DNA of 64,000 nt from Parabacteroides timonensis (GTDB lineage Bacteria; Bacteroidota; Bacteroidia; Bacteroidales; Tannerellaceae): the NCBI RefSeq assembly GCF_900128505.1, contig NZ_LT669941.1, forward strand, positions 359,526 through 423,525, read 5' to 3'. Below are positions 9,068 to 18,535 of the stretch, in pieces. A program made the position numbers and the translations under genes. The notes beneath the pieces are model-generated. The model had not been told where the DNA came from, ran no database searches, and was given only the letters and a program-made list of their open reading frames with translations. Position 1 is the stretch's first letter; every line of letters starts with the position of its first letter.

Positions 9068-10369
9068 ATGATTTGGAATGAGACTATTGAATGTATGGAC
9101 CGCGAAGAAATGCGGAAATTACAGAGTATCCGGTTGAAACGGGTTGTTGAACACGTTTACCATAACACCCCTTTCTATCGCAGGAAAATGCAGGAAATGG
9201 GTATTACCCCGGATGATATTCAATCGATTGAGGATATATCCAAGCTGCCGTTCACGGTAAAGCAGGATTTAAGAGATAATTACCCTTTCGGACTGATGGC
9301 TGTGCCGATGTCTGAAATTGTTCGTTTACATGCCTCTTCGGGTACGACAGGAAAACCGATCGTGGTTGGATATACCCGTAAGGATTTGTCTATCTGGTCG
9401 GAAGTGGTGGCACGCTGCCTGACGGCCTATGGCATTACAAAAGACGACTCTGTGCAGGTTTCCTACGGCTACGGTTTGTTTACCGGTGGACTGGGGGCTC
9501 ACGGGGGAGTTGAAAATATCGGTGGAACCGTTATTCCGATGAGTAGCGGTAACACGCAGAAACAGATACAACTGATGCACGACTTCGGAGCAAAAGGGTT
9601 GGCTTGTACGCCTTCTTACGCCTTGTATCTGGCGGAAACGATCCACAGTTCCGGTATTCCTCTGGAAGAGTTCCAGTTGAGGGTAGGAGCTTTCGGAGCG
9701 GAACCCTGGACGGAAAATATGCGTAAGGAACTGGAACAAAAGCTGAACATCAAAGCATACGATATCTATGGCCTGACAGAAATCTGCGGCCCGGGTGTAG
9801 GAGGCGAATGCCAGTGCCAGAACGGTACGCACCTTTGGGAAGACCATTTCTTCCCTGAAATCGTCGATCCGGTGACTTTGCAGCCGGTAGCTCCGGGCGA
9901 ACAGGGCGAACTGGTGTTTACAACACTGACCAAGGAAGGTATGCCGATGATCCGTTACCGTACGCGCGACCTGACACACTTGATCTATGAAAAGTGCGAA
10001 TGCGGGCGTACCGCTGTACGTATGGGTCGTATCCTCGGACGTAGTGACGATATGATGATTATCCGTGGTGTAAACGTATTCCCGTCACAGGTAGAGTCTG
10101 TATTGCTGGAAATGCCGGAATTCGAACCGCATTACCTGATCGTGGTGGATCGTGTGAACAATACCGATACCTTCCAGATTCAGGTGGAAGTACGCCCGGA
10201 TTACTATTCGGACGAAATGAACAAGATGATCGCGCTGAAGAAGAAGATCGCCGCCCGTATGCAGAGCGTAATCGGTATTCAGCCTGATATAAAGATTGTG
10301 GAACCGCGTAGCCTCGAACGCAGTCAGGGTAAGGCTAAACACGTGATCGACAATCGTAAGTTAGTTTAA
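9068..10369 (+). CDS. paaK: Phenylacetate-CoA ligase family enzyme (PaaK-like)
   Basis: This is an adenylate-forming ligase that activates an aryl acid such as phenylacetate to its CoA thioester using ATP. The 433 residues match the usual PaaK length. The AMP-binding signature HASSGTTGKPIVVGYT lies at about residues 88-103, YDIYGLTEICGPG at about 230-243, and RTRDLTHL with GRSDDMMIIRGVNVFPSQ form the C-terminal hinge region at about 297-345. An ACT-domain gene follows after 20 bases, a standard pairing in Bacteroidetes. There the pair is usually linked to aromatic amino-acid fermentation rather than to the full phenylacetate degradation route, none of whose other genes are present here. Confidence 0.9.
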   Translation: MIWNETIECMDREEMRKLQSIRLKRVVEHVYHNTPFYRRKMQEMGITPDDIQSIEDISKLPFTVKQDLRDNYPFGLMAVPMSEIVRLHASSGTTGKPIVVGYTRKDLSIWSEVVARCLTAYGITKDDSVQVSYGYGLFTGGLGAHGGVENIGGTVIPMSSGNTQKQIQLMHDFGAKGLACTPSYALYLAETIHSSGIPLEEFQLRVGAFGAEPWTENMRKELEQKLNIKAYDIYGLTEICGPGVGGECQCQNGTHLWEDHFFPEIVDPVTLQPVAPGEQGELVFTTLTKEGMPMIRYRTRDLTHLIYEKCECGRTAVRMGRILGRSDDMMIIRGVNVFPSQVESVLLEMPEFEPHYLIVVDRVNNTDTFQIQVEVRPDYYSDEMNKMIALKKKIAARMQSVIGIQPDIKIVEPRSLERSQGKAKHVIDNRKLV

Positions 10370-10389
10370 ACCTAAAAAAATAAAGTGCT

Positions 10390-10815
10390 ATGTTAATTAA
10401 ACAGTTATCTATCTTTCTTGAGAACAAGAAAGGCCGTTTTACGGAAGTGGCAAAGATTTTGGGTGAAGCGGGAGTGAACATGTCGGCCTTTACGGTGGCA
10501 GAGAATTCTGATTTCGGTATCCTGCGTCTGATCGTATCGGATACGGAAAAAGCAATTCAGGTACTTCGCGAAAAATTATATGCGGTGAGTGTGGCGGATG
10601 TGGTGTGCCTGCATTGCCCCAATCAACCGGGTGCACTGGCAAAGGCAATGGAAATCATTACCTCGGCTGGCATTTTTGTCGAATATATGTATGCATTCTC
10701 ACAGGGAGAGGCGGCTAATGTGATCATCCGTCCCGACAATGTGGAGAAGTGTGCGGAGGTTCTGAAAGCCAATAAACTGGAGCTTATTGCTGCCAGCGAT
10801 TTATATAAGTTGTAA
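10390..10815 (+). CDS. Tandem ACT-domain regulatory protein
   Basis: The 141-residue product contains two ACT-like domains: the first starts LSIFLENKKGRFTEVAKILGEAGVN (given in parts: LSIFLENKKGRF, TEVAKILGEAGVN), the second VVCLHCPNQPGALAKAMEI. ACT domains bind amino acids. The gene lies 20 bases after the aryl-CoA ligase gene in the same operon, so it probably senses an aromatic amino acid or related ligand for that step. It has no catalytic domain. The family call is firm; ligand and partner are inferred. Confidence 0.88.
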   Translation: MLIKQLSIFLENKKGRFTEVAKILGEAGVNMSAFTVAENSDFGILRLIVSDTEKAIQVLREKLYAVSVADVVCLHCPNQPGALAKAMEIITSAGIFVEYMYAFSQGEAANVIIRPDNVEKCAEVLKANKLELIAASDLYKL

Positions 10816-10856
10816 ATATTAACGTTATGCGCTTCGTTATTTTGCAATAAAAAATG

Positions 10857-10864
10857 TAACTTTG
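10857..10864 (+). promoter_or_regulatory. -7 box for the bamD gene
   Basis: TAACTTTG is a perfect TAnnTTTG match 18 bases before ATG 10883. A correctly spaced -33 TTG is not obvious; TTG at 10842 is too close. Confidence 0.55.
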
Positions 10865-10882
10865 CGCGCTAAAAGTATGTGA

Positions 10883-11695
10883 ATGAAAAAGGTTGTATTT
10901 TTATTGATGATGATTACGGTCTTGTTATCCTCCTGTGGAGAATATAACAAGATATTGAAAAGTACGGACTATGAACTGAAGTATTCGTATGCAAAGAAGT
11001 ATTTCAATGCAAAGCAATACAACAAGTCTGCTACCTTGCTGGATGAACTGGTTACAATCTTTAAAGGAACTGCTTATGCCGAAGAATCCCTGTACCTGCT
11101 GGCCCAAAGCTATTACGGACAGAAAGATTACCAGACGGCTTCGCAATACTTTAATACGTATTATACTACCTACCCGAAAGGCGAATACACGGAGTTGTCT
11201 CGCTACTATTCGGGATATGGTTTGTATCTGGACTCACCCGATCCGCGGTTAGACCAGACACAGACGTATGAAGCTATCAACCAGTTGCAGCTCTATCTGG
11301 AGTATTATCCGCAGAGCGAACGTGCAGCCGAAGCCCAGAAGATCATGTTCGAATTGCAGGAGAAGTTGGCTTACAAGGAACTGTTGGCTGTAAGGCTGTA
11401 TTTTAACCTGGGTACTTACATGCGCGACAATAACTATTTGTCTGCCGTGATTACCGCTGAGAATGCATTGAAGAACTATCCTTACTCGAAATACCGGGAA
11501 GAGTTTATGTTCTACATATTGCGTGCGAAGTATGAGCAGGCTATTGCCAGTGTGGAAGAAAAGTTGCAAGGTCGTTATCGTGAGGTAGTAGACGAATACT
11601 ACACCTACATGAACGAATATCCGGAAGGCAAATACGTAAAACAGGCACAGAAGTTCTACGATTATGCCAGCAAGAGAATAACAGATGTGTATTAA
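10883..11695 (+). CDS. bamD: Outer-membrane assembly lipoprotein BamD
   Basis: BamD is the essential TPR lipoprotein of the BAM complex, which inserts beta-barrel proteins into the outer membrane. The 270-residue product has a lipoprotein signal (LLSSC, Cys about residue 18), then tetratricopeptide-like repeats: YAKKYFNAKQYNKSATLLDE, AQSYYGQKDYQTASQYFNTY and INQLQLYLEYYPQSERAAEA. The length matches the family. It has its own promoter box and is followed at 27 bases by the RNA polymerase omega gene, a typical Bacteroidales arrangement. Confidence 0.93.
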   Translation: MKKVVFLLMMITVLLSSCGEYNKILKSTDYELKYSYAKKYFNAKQYNKSATLLDELVTIFKGTAYAEESLYLLAQSYYGQKDYQTASQYFNTYYTTYPKGEYTELSRYYSGYGLYLDSPDPRLDQTQTYEAINQLQLYLEYYPQSERAAEAQKIMFELQEKLAYKELLAVRLYFNLGTYMRDNNYLSAVITAENALKNYPYSKYREEFMFYILRAKYEQAIASVEEKLQGRYREVVDEYYTYMNEYPEGKYVKQAQKFYDYASKRITDVY

Positions 11696-11722
11696 CGATA
11701 TTATTTAATCAATAAAGCAAAG

Positions 11723-12055
11723 ATGGATTACAGAAAGTCTAACGCCCCTTCGAATACGGTTACCCGTGACATGATGAAGTTATCGGCTGACACGGGAAAT
11801 GTGTATGAAACAGTAATGATCATTGGTAAACGGGCTAACCAGATTGGTGTTGAAATGAAGCAGGACCTGGAAAAGAAACTTCAGGAATTTGCTTCTTATA
11901 ACGATAACCTGGAAGAAGTTTTCGAAAACAGAGAGCAGATCGAGATCTCCCGTTATTATGAAAAACTTCCGAAGCCGACGCTGATCGCTGCTCAGGAGTA
12001 TGAAGAAGGTAAGGTTTATTATAAAAACCCTGCTAAGGAGAAGAATAACTTTTAA
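11723..12055 (+). CDS. rpoZ: DNA-directed RNA polymerase omega subunit family protein
   Basis: The 110-residue product corresponds to the Bacteroidetes form of the omega subunit, which assists folding and assembly of the beta-prime subunit. Visible features are SNAPSNTVTRDMMKLSADTG and YETVMIIGKRANQIGVEMK, which carries the conserved (I)xxxRA(N/R)Q motif of omega, then an acidic C-terminal half. It lies between bamD and the DUF4293 gene, the usual neighbourhood. The call rests on family resemblance and context. Confidence 0.85.
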   Translation: MDYRKSNAPSNTVTRDMMKLSADTGNVYETVMIIGKRANQIGVEMKQDLEKKLQEFASYNDNLEEVFENREQIEISRYYEKLPKPTLIAAQEYEEGKVYYKNPAKEKNNF

Positions 12056-12058
12056 CGA

Positions 12059-12202
12059 GTTGACGGTTGACAAGTAACGGTTGACAGTGAAATGTTCCAA
12101 ATATAATGGGCAATTGTAATTAATAAAAATGCAATTGTCCATTTTTATTAGTCTGTTTCCTGTTTTTCTTTACCTGTCACTTGTCAACTGTCAACTGTCA
12201 AC
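12059..12202. repeat. Nested inverted-repeat element between rpoZ and the DUF4293 gene
   Basis: The left arm (12059-12089) holds three GTTGAC motifs. The right arm (12173-12202) holds the reverse complement GTCAAC three times and CCTGTCACTTGTCAACTG. An inner pair, AATGGGCAATTG (12105-12116) and CAATTGTCCATTT (12132-12144), is also inverted. The roughly 145-bp structure encodes nothing convincing and looks like a small non-autonomous palindromic element. Confidence 0.55.
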
Positions 12203-12212
12203 TTTAAAAATT

Positions 12213-12674
12213 ATGTTACAGAGAATACAAACAGTTTACTTGCTAATTATCGTGGCCTTGATGGTCGCAACATTGTTTTTACCGCTGGCTATGTTTCAGG
12301 CCGGCGATCAGTTTTATTCTTTCGATGCGACAGGTATCAGTACGATCGCTGCACAACCGGAACTGATTTATCCTACCTGGGGTCTTTTTGCCCTGACAGC
12401 CGTGATCTCTATCCTGTCCCTGATAACTATCTTTTTATTTAAGAAGAGAATCCTGCAGATTCGCCTTTGTATCTTCAATGCTATACTGATGCTGGGTTTC
12501 TATGGCCTGTTCGCTTTTTTCGTATGGATACTGAAAGATCAGTTGAACGACGCTGCACTGAGTGTAAAGATCGCTCTCTCTTTCCCTCTGATCTGTCTGA
12601 TCCTCGATTATCTGGCAATCCGTAATATCGGTGCCGATGAAGCACTGGTTCGTTCGCTCGACCGGTTGAGATAA
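12213..12674 (+). CDS. DUF4293 family membrane protein
   Basis: The 153-residue integral membrane protein begins MLQRIQTVYLLIIVALMVATL, the characteristic start of DUF4293 proteins, and has four hydrophobic helices (about residues 8-26, 52-74, 82-106 and 116-135). A longer reading from 12129 runs through the palindromic element and is rejected. Its position right after bamD and rpoZ is conserved in Bacteroidales. Function is unknown. A strong terminator follows at 12712-12752. Confidence 0.85.
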   Translation: MLQRIQTVYLLIIVALMVATLFLPLAMFQAGDQFYSFDATGISTIAAQPELIYPTWGLFALTAVISILSLITIFLFKKRILQIRLCIFNAILMLGFYGLFAFFVWILKDQLNDAALSVKIALSFPLICLILDYLAIRNIGADEALVRSLDRLR

Positions 12675-12711
12675 ATATGAGATACCACCTTTAAGGTGGC
12701 ATAAATACATC

Positions 12712-12752
12712 AAACGCAGTCATGTTATTTTATAACGTGGCTGCGTTTTTTT
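12712..12752 (+). terminator. Rho-independent terminator
   Basis: AAACGCAG (12712-12719) pairs with CTGCGTTT (12741-12748), followed by a T-run. It closes the bamD-rpoZ-DUF4293 unit. A smaller hairpin, CCACCTT/AAGGTGG, lies just before it at about 12685. Confidence 0.75.
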
Positions 12753-13029
12753 ATTTGTTAACGTAGTCCCGATTTAACCATAGAAATGTCATTAAATATC
12801 CCTGGGTACGCTGTACCGATTGTTTGGTAAGAGATTTATTTAAAAACGAACATTCTTTATACGATATTGGATATCGAATAATGGCTATATAGCTTCTTTT
12901 GCTGTGTGAAATAAATAAAAAAATTGCCTATGATTTAAAAAAGAGAACACGGCTATGAAAGGGTATAACCGCCCTTGAGATCTAATCAGAGTTAATAAAG
13001 AATTATCCAGGAAAAAACTTAAAGAAAAA
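12753..13029. other. Intergenic region before the second susC
   Basis: There is no convincing gene here. The region is AT-rich and must hold the promoter of the SusC/SusD operon, but no perfect TAnnTTTG box or copy of the 18-bp sequence found near the hybrid regulator was seen. Confidence 0.4.
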
Positions 13030-16000
13030 ATGACATTAAACATGAAGAGAGAGAATTTCCGGGGAATGAAAAACTGGAATGTGGCCTTTGCCCTTCTTTT
13101 TTTATTCTCTGCCGCCCAATCGAAGGCGGACACAGGAAAAGGTGAGGAAACCTTAAGTCCTACTATTGAAGAAAGTGCCGGATTACCTATCGCCCAGCAG
13201 AATGAACGAATCATAAAAGGTATTGTAAAAGATGCTACAGGTGAAACGGTTATCGGAGCCAACGTGTCTGTCGTTGGCACAACCATTGGAACTGTAACTG
13301 ATGTGGAAGGTAATTTCTCCTTGAAAGTACCGGCAGGGGCTACCCTGAAGATTTCGTTTATCGGTTATAAAGATGTAAACGTAAAAGTCACCAACCAACA
13401 AACATTAGACATTGTTTTGCAGGACGACTCACAAGCTTTGGATGAAGTCGTTGTGGTTGGTTTCGGTTCACAAAAGAAAGTGAATTTGACAGGATCTGTA
13501 TCTGTCGTCGATGCCAAAGAACTAACTTCCCGTCCGGTTACAAACGTATCCCAGGCCTTACAAGGCTTAGTGCCGGGTATGAACTTCAGCTATGGTTCTG
13601 ATGGCAATGGTGGTGAAATTGGTCAGGACATGAAAATTAATATCCGCGGCGCCGGTACTATCGGCAATGGTTCCAATGCCTCGCCATTAGTGTTGATTGA
13701 TGGCATGGAAGGTGATATGAATGTCTTGAATCCGAATGACATTGAAAGCATTTCCGTTTTGAAAGATGCTGCCGCCTCCTCCATCTACGGTTCACGTGCG
13801 CCATTCGGTGTCGTTTTGATCACTACCAAGAAAGGTAAGGCTGGTAAAGTCAACATCAGTTATAACGATAATTTCCGTTGGAGCCATGCCATTAACATGC
13901 CGCAATTACCGGATTCATATACCTATGCACAATACATGAACCTGGCAGCTGTCAATACTCAAGAGGGTCTCCTTTTCCCGGCTCAGAATTTGGAACTCAT
14001 GCTCGCTTATCAAAAAGGGGAAATTCCCAGCACGCAGACAACGTTTGCTAATGCAGACGGCAAGACATGGAACTGGCTGGGTAACTCTAATAACGACTGG
14101 TATGATATTTTCTTCGGAGGCACTGCTTTTTCACAGGAACATTCATTAAGTATTAATGGAGGTTCTGAAAAGTTCCAGTATTACCTCTCTGGTAACTTTA
14201 TGGACCAAACGGGTCTGATCAGTTTTAATCCCGATAAACTAAAAAGATACACAGTAACAGCCAAAATCAACGCAGAATTATTCCCATGGCTGCACGTGAA
14301 TTACAGCACCAAATATATGCGTAAGGATTACAGCAAGCCGTCCACCATGGATAACAACCAGTATTATCACGACATGGCCAAGCGTTTTCCCTCCGAACCC
14401 ATGTATGATCCGAACGGTTATGCTCAGGTTGGGTTGCTGTCACAGTTACTTTACCAGGGTAAGGATGCCAGTCAGACTGATTGGTTGTACCAGCAATTCC
14501 AGGTTGTACTGGAACCCGTTAAAGGATGGAAGGTATTTGGAGAGTTGAATTATAAGACTGTCGATGGATTCCAACACAAGGATGTATTACATCTTCCCAA
14601 ACATTATGTAGATGGAACAGAATATTTCGAAGATACCAATTCTGTTGCAGAATATGCCGAAAGAACTAATTTCTTTAATCCGAACGTTTATTCTGATTTT
14701 ATGAAATCACTGGAAAGCGGCCATAATTTTAAGGTCATGGTGGGTTTCCAGGCCGAACTGAATAAATGGCGTAAACTGGGTGCCAGCCGTACAGATCTCA
14801 TCACAGAGAAAGTACCCGATTTGAATACGGCCACAGGACCTGATAAAATTGAAATTGATAAGGATGCAGGCGACAAGAATCAATGGGCGACAGCCGGTTT
14901 CTTCGGACGATTGAACTATGATTATAAAGAACGCTATCTGGTAGAGTTCAATATGCGTTATGACGGCACTTCCCGTTTTGCTTCCGACAAGCGTTGGAAC
15001 TGGTTCCCTTCTGTATCCGCCGGCTGGAACGTGGCACGTGAGGAATTCATGGAACCGCTGGAAAACACGATCAACACATTAAAGATACGTGGTTCATGGG
15101 GTGAACTTGGTAACCAAAATACCAAAGCGCTTTATCCCTATATCCAGACAATGCCATTTGTAGCCAATGATAGCAAAAGTCACTGGCTGTTAAGCAATAG
15201 CAAATTTGAGAACACGGCTGCTTCACCCGAATTGATTTCCGCGCTTTTAGGTTGGGAAACCATGCGTTCATGGAATATCGGCTTCGACCTGGGAATGTTC
15301 AATAATCGTTTCAACATGAGCTTTGACTGGTTCAACAGAAAGACTGTAAATATGGTAGGGCCAGCTCCTACTTTACCTGCTGTATTAGGTGCCGATGTTC
15401 CTAAAACAAATAATGCCGACTTGCAGTCTACCGGTTTCGAGCTTGACCTTTCATGGAGAGACCGTATTGATGCAGTACAATATGGAGTACATGTGCTTCT
15501 TTCAGACGACCGACAGAAAGTCTTAAAATATCCGAATGAAAAAGGATTGCTTTCTACATGGAGAACCGGAGAATATATGGGCGAAATCTGGGGATTCGAA
15601 ACGATTGGAATTGCCAAGAGCGATCAAGAAATGCAGGACCACCTGGCATCCCTGCCCAATGGCGGACAAAGTGAAGTCGGCAAGAATTGGGCTGCCGGTG
15701 ATATCATGTACAAAGACCTGGACGGAGACGGAACAATCCACAAAGGAACTACCGTAGACAATCCGGGTGACTTGAAGATTATTGGCAACAACACGCCGCG
15801 TTACAAGTTCGGCCTTGACCTGGATGCCTCATGGAAAGGCTTTGATATACGCGTATTCCTGCAAGGTGTATTGAAAAGAGACTATTATATAGATGGAAAC
15901 ATGATGTTCGGTGCTACCGGAAACAGATGGCAATCCGGCTTTTTCAAAAGCCAGATGGACTTTTACCGTGACGCTGATGACTTCTGGGGCGAAAATCACG

Positions 16001-16323
16001 ATGCCTACTTGCCGAGGCCATTGTTCAATGATCAGAACCAAAAGAAACAGAGCCGCTACCTGCAGAATGCCGCCTACTGTCGCCTGAAGAACCTGCAAAT
16101 AGGATATACCATCCCGGCACGTTATACGCAGAAGGCCAGAATCTCTAATCTGAGAATATTCTTCTCTGCCGAGAACCTGTTTACCATAACTTCACTACCC
16201 GATGCTTTCGACCCCGAAACTTTGGGTACAGGATACGGAGCAAACTGGAATGACGGGACTTCTACAGCCAAGACACATCCGCTGTCACAGACATTTTCAA
16301 CAGGACTTAGTGTTAATTTTTAA
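13030..16323 (+). CDS. SusC/RagA-family TonB-dependent outer-membrane transporter
   Basis: This is the outer-membrane importer of a probable glycan utilisation locus. It has 1097 residues from ATG 13030; ATG 13042 and 13066 are alternative starts, and 13066 (MKNWNVAFALLFLFSAAQ) would directly begin the signal peptide. A carboxypeptidase-regulatory-like domain covers about 60-140 (GIVKDATGETVIGANVSVVG), followed by DEVVVVGFGSQKKVNLTGSV, the TonB-box and plug start. The SusC signature ESISVLKDAASSIYGSRAPFG lies at about 243-263, given here in two parts: ESISVLKDAAS, SIYGSRAPFG. A SusD-like gene follows after 11 bases. Downstream glycosidases and a hybrid regulator suggest host-glycan substrates. 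Confidence 0.95.
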   Translation: MTLNMKRENFRGMKNWNVAFALLFLFSAAQSKADTGKGEETLSPTIEESAGLPIAQQNERIIKGIVKDATGETVIGANVSVVGTTIGTVTDVEGNFSLKVPAGATLKISFIGYKDVNVKVTNQQTLDIVLQDDSQALDEVVVVGFGSQKKVNLTGSVSVVDAKELTSRPVTNVSQALQGLVPGMNFSYGSDGNGGEIGQDMKINIRGAGTIGNGSNASPLVLIDGMEGDMNVLNPNDIESISVLKDAAASSIYGSRAPFGVVLITTKKGKAGKVNISYNDNFRWSHAINMPQLPDSYTYAQYMNLAAVNTQEGLLFPAQNLELMLAYQKGEIPSTQTTFANADGKTWNWLGNSNNDWYDIFFGGTAFSQEHSLSINGGSEKFQYYLSGNFMDQTGLISFNPDKLKRYTVTAKINAELFPWLHVNYSTKYMRKDYSKPSTMDNNQYYHDMAKRFPSEPMYDPNGYAQVGLLSQLLYQGKDASQTDWLYQQFQVVLEPVKGWKVFGELNYKTVDGFQHKDVLHLPKHYVDGTEYFEDTNSVAEYAERTNFFNPNVYSDFMKSLESGHNFKVMVGFQAELNKWRKLGASRTDLITEKVPDLNTATGPDKIEIDKDAGDKNQWATAGFFGRLNYDYKERYLVEFNMRYDGTSRFASDKRWNWFPSVSAGWNVAREEFMEPLENTINTLKIRGSWGELGNQNTKALYPYIQTMPFVANDSKSHWLLSNSKFENTAASPELISALLGWETMRSWNIGFDLGMFNNRFNMSFDWFNRKTVNMVGPAPTLPAVLGADVPKTNNADLQSTGFELDLSWRDRIDAVQYGVHVLLSDDRQKVLKYPNEKGLLSTWRTGEYMGEIWGFETIGIAKSDQEMQDHLASLPNGGQSEVGKNWAAGDIMYKDLDGDGTIHKGTTVDNPGDLKIIGNNTPRYKFGLDLDASWKGFDIRVFLQGVLKRDYYIDGNMMFGATGNRWQSGFFKSQMDFYRDADDFWGENHDAYLPRPLFNDQNQKKQSRYLQNAAYCRLKNLQIGYTIPARYTQKARISNLRIFFSAENLFTITSLPDAFDPETLGTGYGANWNDGTSTAKTHPLSQTFSTGLSVNF

Positions 16324-16334
16324 TTGAATAGCAA

Positions 16335-18359
16335 ATGAAAACATTAAATAAATACTTATTTATATTAGCAGGAGGGCTGGTCGGTCTGAGTTCATGCAAT
16401 GATTTCTTAGACCTTGAGCCTTTGGATAAAGTAACTCCCAATAATTACTTATGGTCCGAAGCCGACCTGGCATCTTATGCCATCAAAGGGTACGACTTTC
16501 CTGCACATGAAGAAAAATATACAATCGGGAGTTGGGGCAATGATAATGGCACTGATAACCAGGCAAAATCAAGTTACGACAACAAATGGCTGCCTGGGCA
16601 ATGGAAAGTTCCTGAATCAATCAAAGAAGATGATGATCCATGGAATTTCAAGAAAATAAGAAATGCCAACTATTTCATCGAGACCGTAATGCCGCGTTAT
16701 AATTCCAAGAGCATACAAGGTAACGACAATAACATCAGGCATTACATTGGCGAAGTATACTTGCAGCGGGCATGGAATTATTTCTCCAAATTACAAACAT
16801 TAGGGGATTTTCCCATTATCAAGAATACATTAATAGATGAAGAAGGGCAATTGATAGAAGCCAGTAAACGCAGTCCTCGTAATGAAGTAGCACACTTCAT
16901 CATCAGCGACCTGGATTCTGCCCTGATGCTTTTGAGTAATACGGCTCCGTCGGGAGGGAAAAACAGGATTACCCGCAATGTTGCGTTATTGGTTAAATCG
17001 AGAGTCGCTTTGTTTGAAGCAAGCTGGCTGACCTACCATAAAGGTACGGCTTTAGTACCCGGTGGTCCCGGATGGCCCGGTGGCGAATACACAGGTGCAA
17101 ACCTGGACAGTGAGATCGCTTTTTTCCTAAAGGAATGTAAAGCGGCATCCAAAGAGCTTGCAGACCAGGGATTGTTGGCTCAAAATACAGATAAAACTAG
17201 TGTCAATCAGTCGGATACGACTAATCGTGGTATGAGCAATCCTTATTTCGCACAGTTCGCTTTGGAAGATATGAATTCGGCTCCCGAAATACTTTTGTGG
17301 AAACGGTATAGTTTTTCATTAGGTGTAAAACATGGTGCCACTTCTTATATATTAAACGGAGGTAACACCGGATTCACCCGTCAATATGTAGAAACATTCT
17401 TGTGCAGAGACGGCTTGCCAATTTACGCTTCCCCCTTGTATAAAGGAGACAAATCCGTTAAAGATGTAGAAACCGATAGGGAGTCGCGCCTTAACCTCTT
17501 TATGATGCGTCCTTACGAACATCTGGACAAACAAACCAATGAAGCCGGAGAATATAATGGACTTTCGTGGCCTTATGCTCCTGCCATCATCGACAACCCG
17601 GAAGTAAGATCTGTTACAGGTTATGGTCTGCGCAAAGGTCTGGCAGCTGATACTTACTACACTGGCGGCGATCAAAGATCCGTAGAAGGTTCACCTATTT
17701 TCCGGGCTGCCGAAGCATATTTGAACTATATCGAGGCTGATTGCATGGAAAAGGGAGGGAACAGTATATCTGCTGAATCCGAGGCTTACTGGAATGCCAT
17801 CCGTGACAGGGCTAATTTACCGGATTACCGTATTACACTGAATGCCACAAAACTGGATAAAGAGTCTGATTGGGGTGTATACTCTGCAGGAAGACAAGTA
17901 TCTCCGTTACTATATTGCATCCGTCGCGAACGCCGTTGCGAAATGATAGAAGAAGGTCTGCGTATGATGGATCTGAGACGTTGGAGAGCCCTGGATCAAG
18001 TTAATGGTTTTCAGGTGGAAGGCGTAAACCTTTGGGGATCAGATTTGAAAGACGCATATCCCAAATTGGATAAGGATAAAAACCCCACAGGGGAAAGTCT
18101 GCTTATTCCTGAAGGACAACCGAATGCAAATGTTTCCAACCTTGCAAACAGCGGCGAATATTTACGTCCTTACAGGGTCATCAGCCAAGGTAACAATCTT
18201 ATGTGGGATGGATATAAATGGTGTGAAGCACACTATCTTGATCCGATTGCACTGCATCATTTCAAATATACATCCAGCGACCCTAATGATTTGGGATCTT
18301 CTGTGATCTACCAAAATCCGGGATGGCCGCTAACCTCATCAGGAGCCATAGGCTACTAG
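16335..18359 (+). CDS. SusD/RagB-family nutrient-binding lipoprotein
   Basis: The 674-residue surface lipoprotein is the partner of the SusC-like barrel 11 bases upstream. The lipoprotein signal ends GLSSC (Cys about residue 21), followed by NDFLDLEPLDKVTP, the usual SusD start. YLQRAWNYFSKLQTLGDFPI at about 141-160 and the C-terminal RRERRCEMIEEGLRMMDLRRW at about 532-552 (parts RRERRCEMIEEG, LRMMDLRRW) are conserved in the family. It is longer than the other SusD-like protein in this window and belongs to the classical branch. A hairpin follows at 18385-18415. Confidence 0.95.
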   Translation: MKTLNKYLFILAGGLVGLSSCNDFLDLEPLDKVTPNNYLWSEADLASYAIKGYDFPAHEEKYTIGSWGNDNGTDNQAKSSYDNKWLPGQWKVPESIKEDDDPWNFKKIRNANYFIETVMPRYNSKSIQGNDNNIRHYIGEVYLQRAWNYFSKLQTLGDFPIIKNTLIDEEGQLIEASKRSPRNEVAHFIISDLDSALMLLSNTAPSGGKNRITRNVALLVKSRVALFEASWLTYHKGTALVPGGPGWPGGEYTGANLDSEIAFFLKECKAASKELADQGLLAQNTDKTSVNQSDTTNRGMSNPYFAQFALEDMNSAPEILLWKRYSFSLGVKHGATSYILNGGNTGFTRQYVETFLCRDGLPIYASPLYKGDKSVKDVETDRESRLNLFMMRPYEHLDKQTNEAGEYNGLSWPYAPAIIDNPEVRSVTGYGLRKGLAADTYYTGGDQRSVEGSPIFRAAEAYLNYIEADCMEKGGNSISAESEAYWNAIRDRANLPDYRITLNATKLDKESDWGVYSAGRQVSPLLYCIRRERRCEMIEEGLRMMDLRRWRALDQVNGFQVEGVNLWGSDLKDAYPKLDKDKNPTGESLLIPEGQPNANVSNLANSGEYLRPYRVISQGNNLMWDGYKWCEAHYLDPIALHHFKYTSSDPNDLGSSVIYQNPGWPLTSSGAIGY

Positions 18360-18384
18360 CATAAAACTAATAATTGATGTGTGG

Positions 18385-18415
18385 AAAGGTTCCCCTCTGT
18401 GAAGAGGGGGCCTTT
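18385..18415 (+). terminator. Hairpin after the SusC/SusD operon
   Basis: AAAGG-TT-CCCCTCT pairs with AGAGGGG-G-CCTTT around GTGA. The stem is strong, but only a weak T-rich stretch follows, so the termination role is likely rather than certain. Confidence 0.55.
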
Positions 18416-18535
18416 GGTTCATATCTTTTCTGTTGATGGCCTACATTCTTATGATGTTAATTCCAATGTCATGCAAGAATGCCTTCTCATTTCGAAATAC
18501 GATGTATTTAAATTATAATTTTAAATTTATTAATC

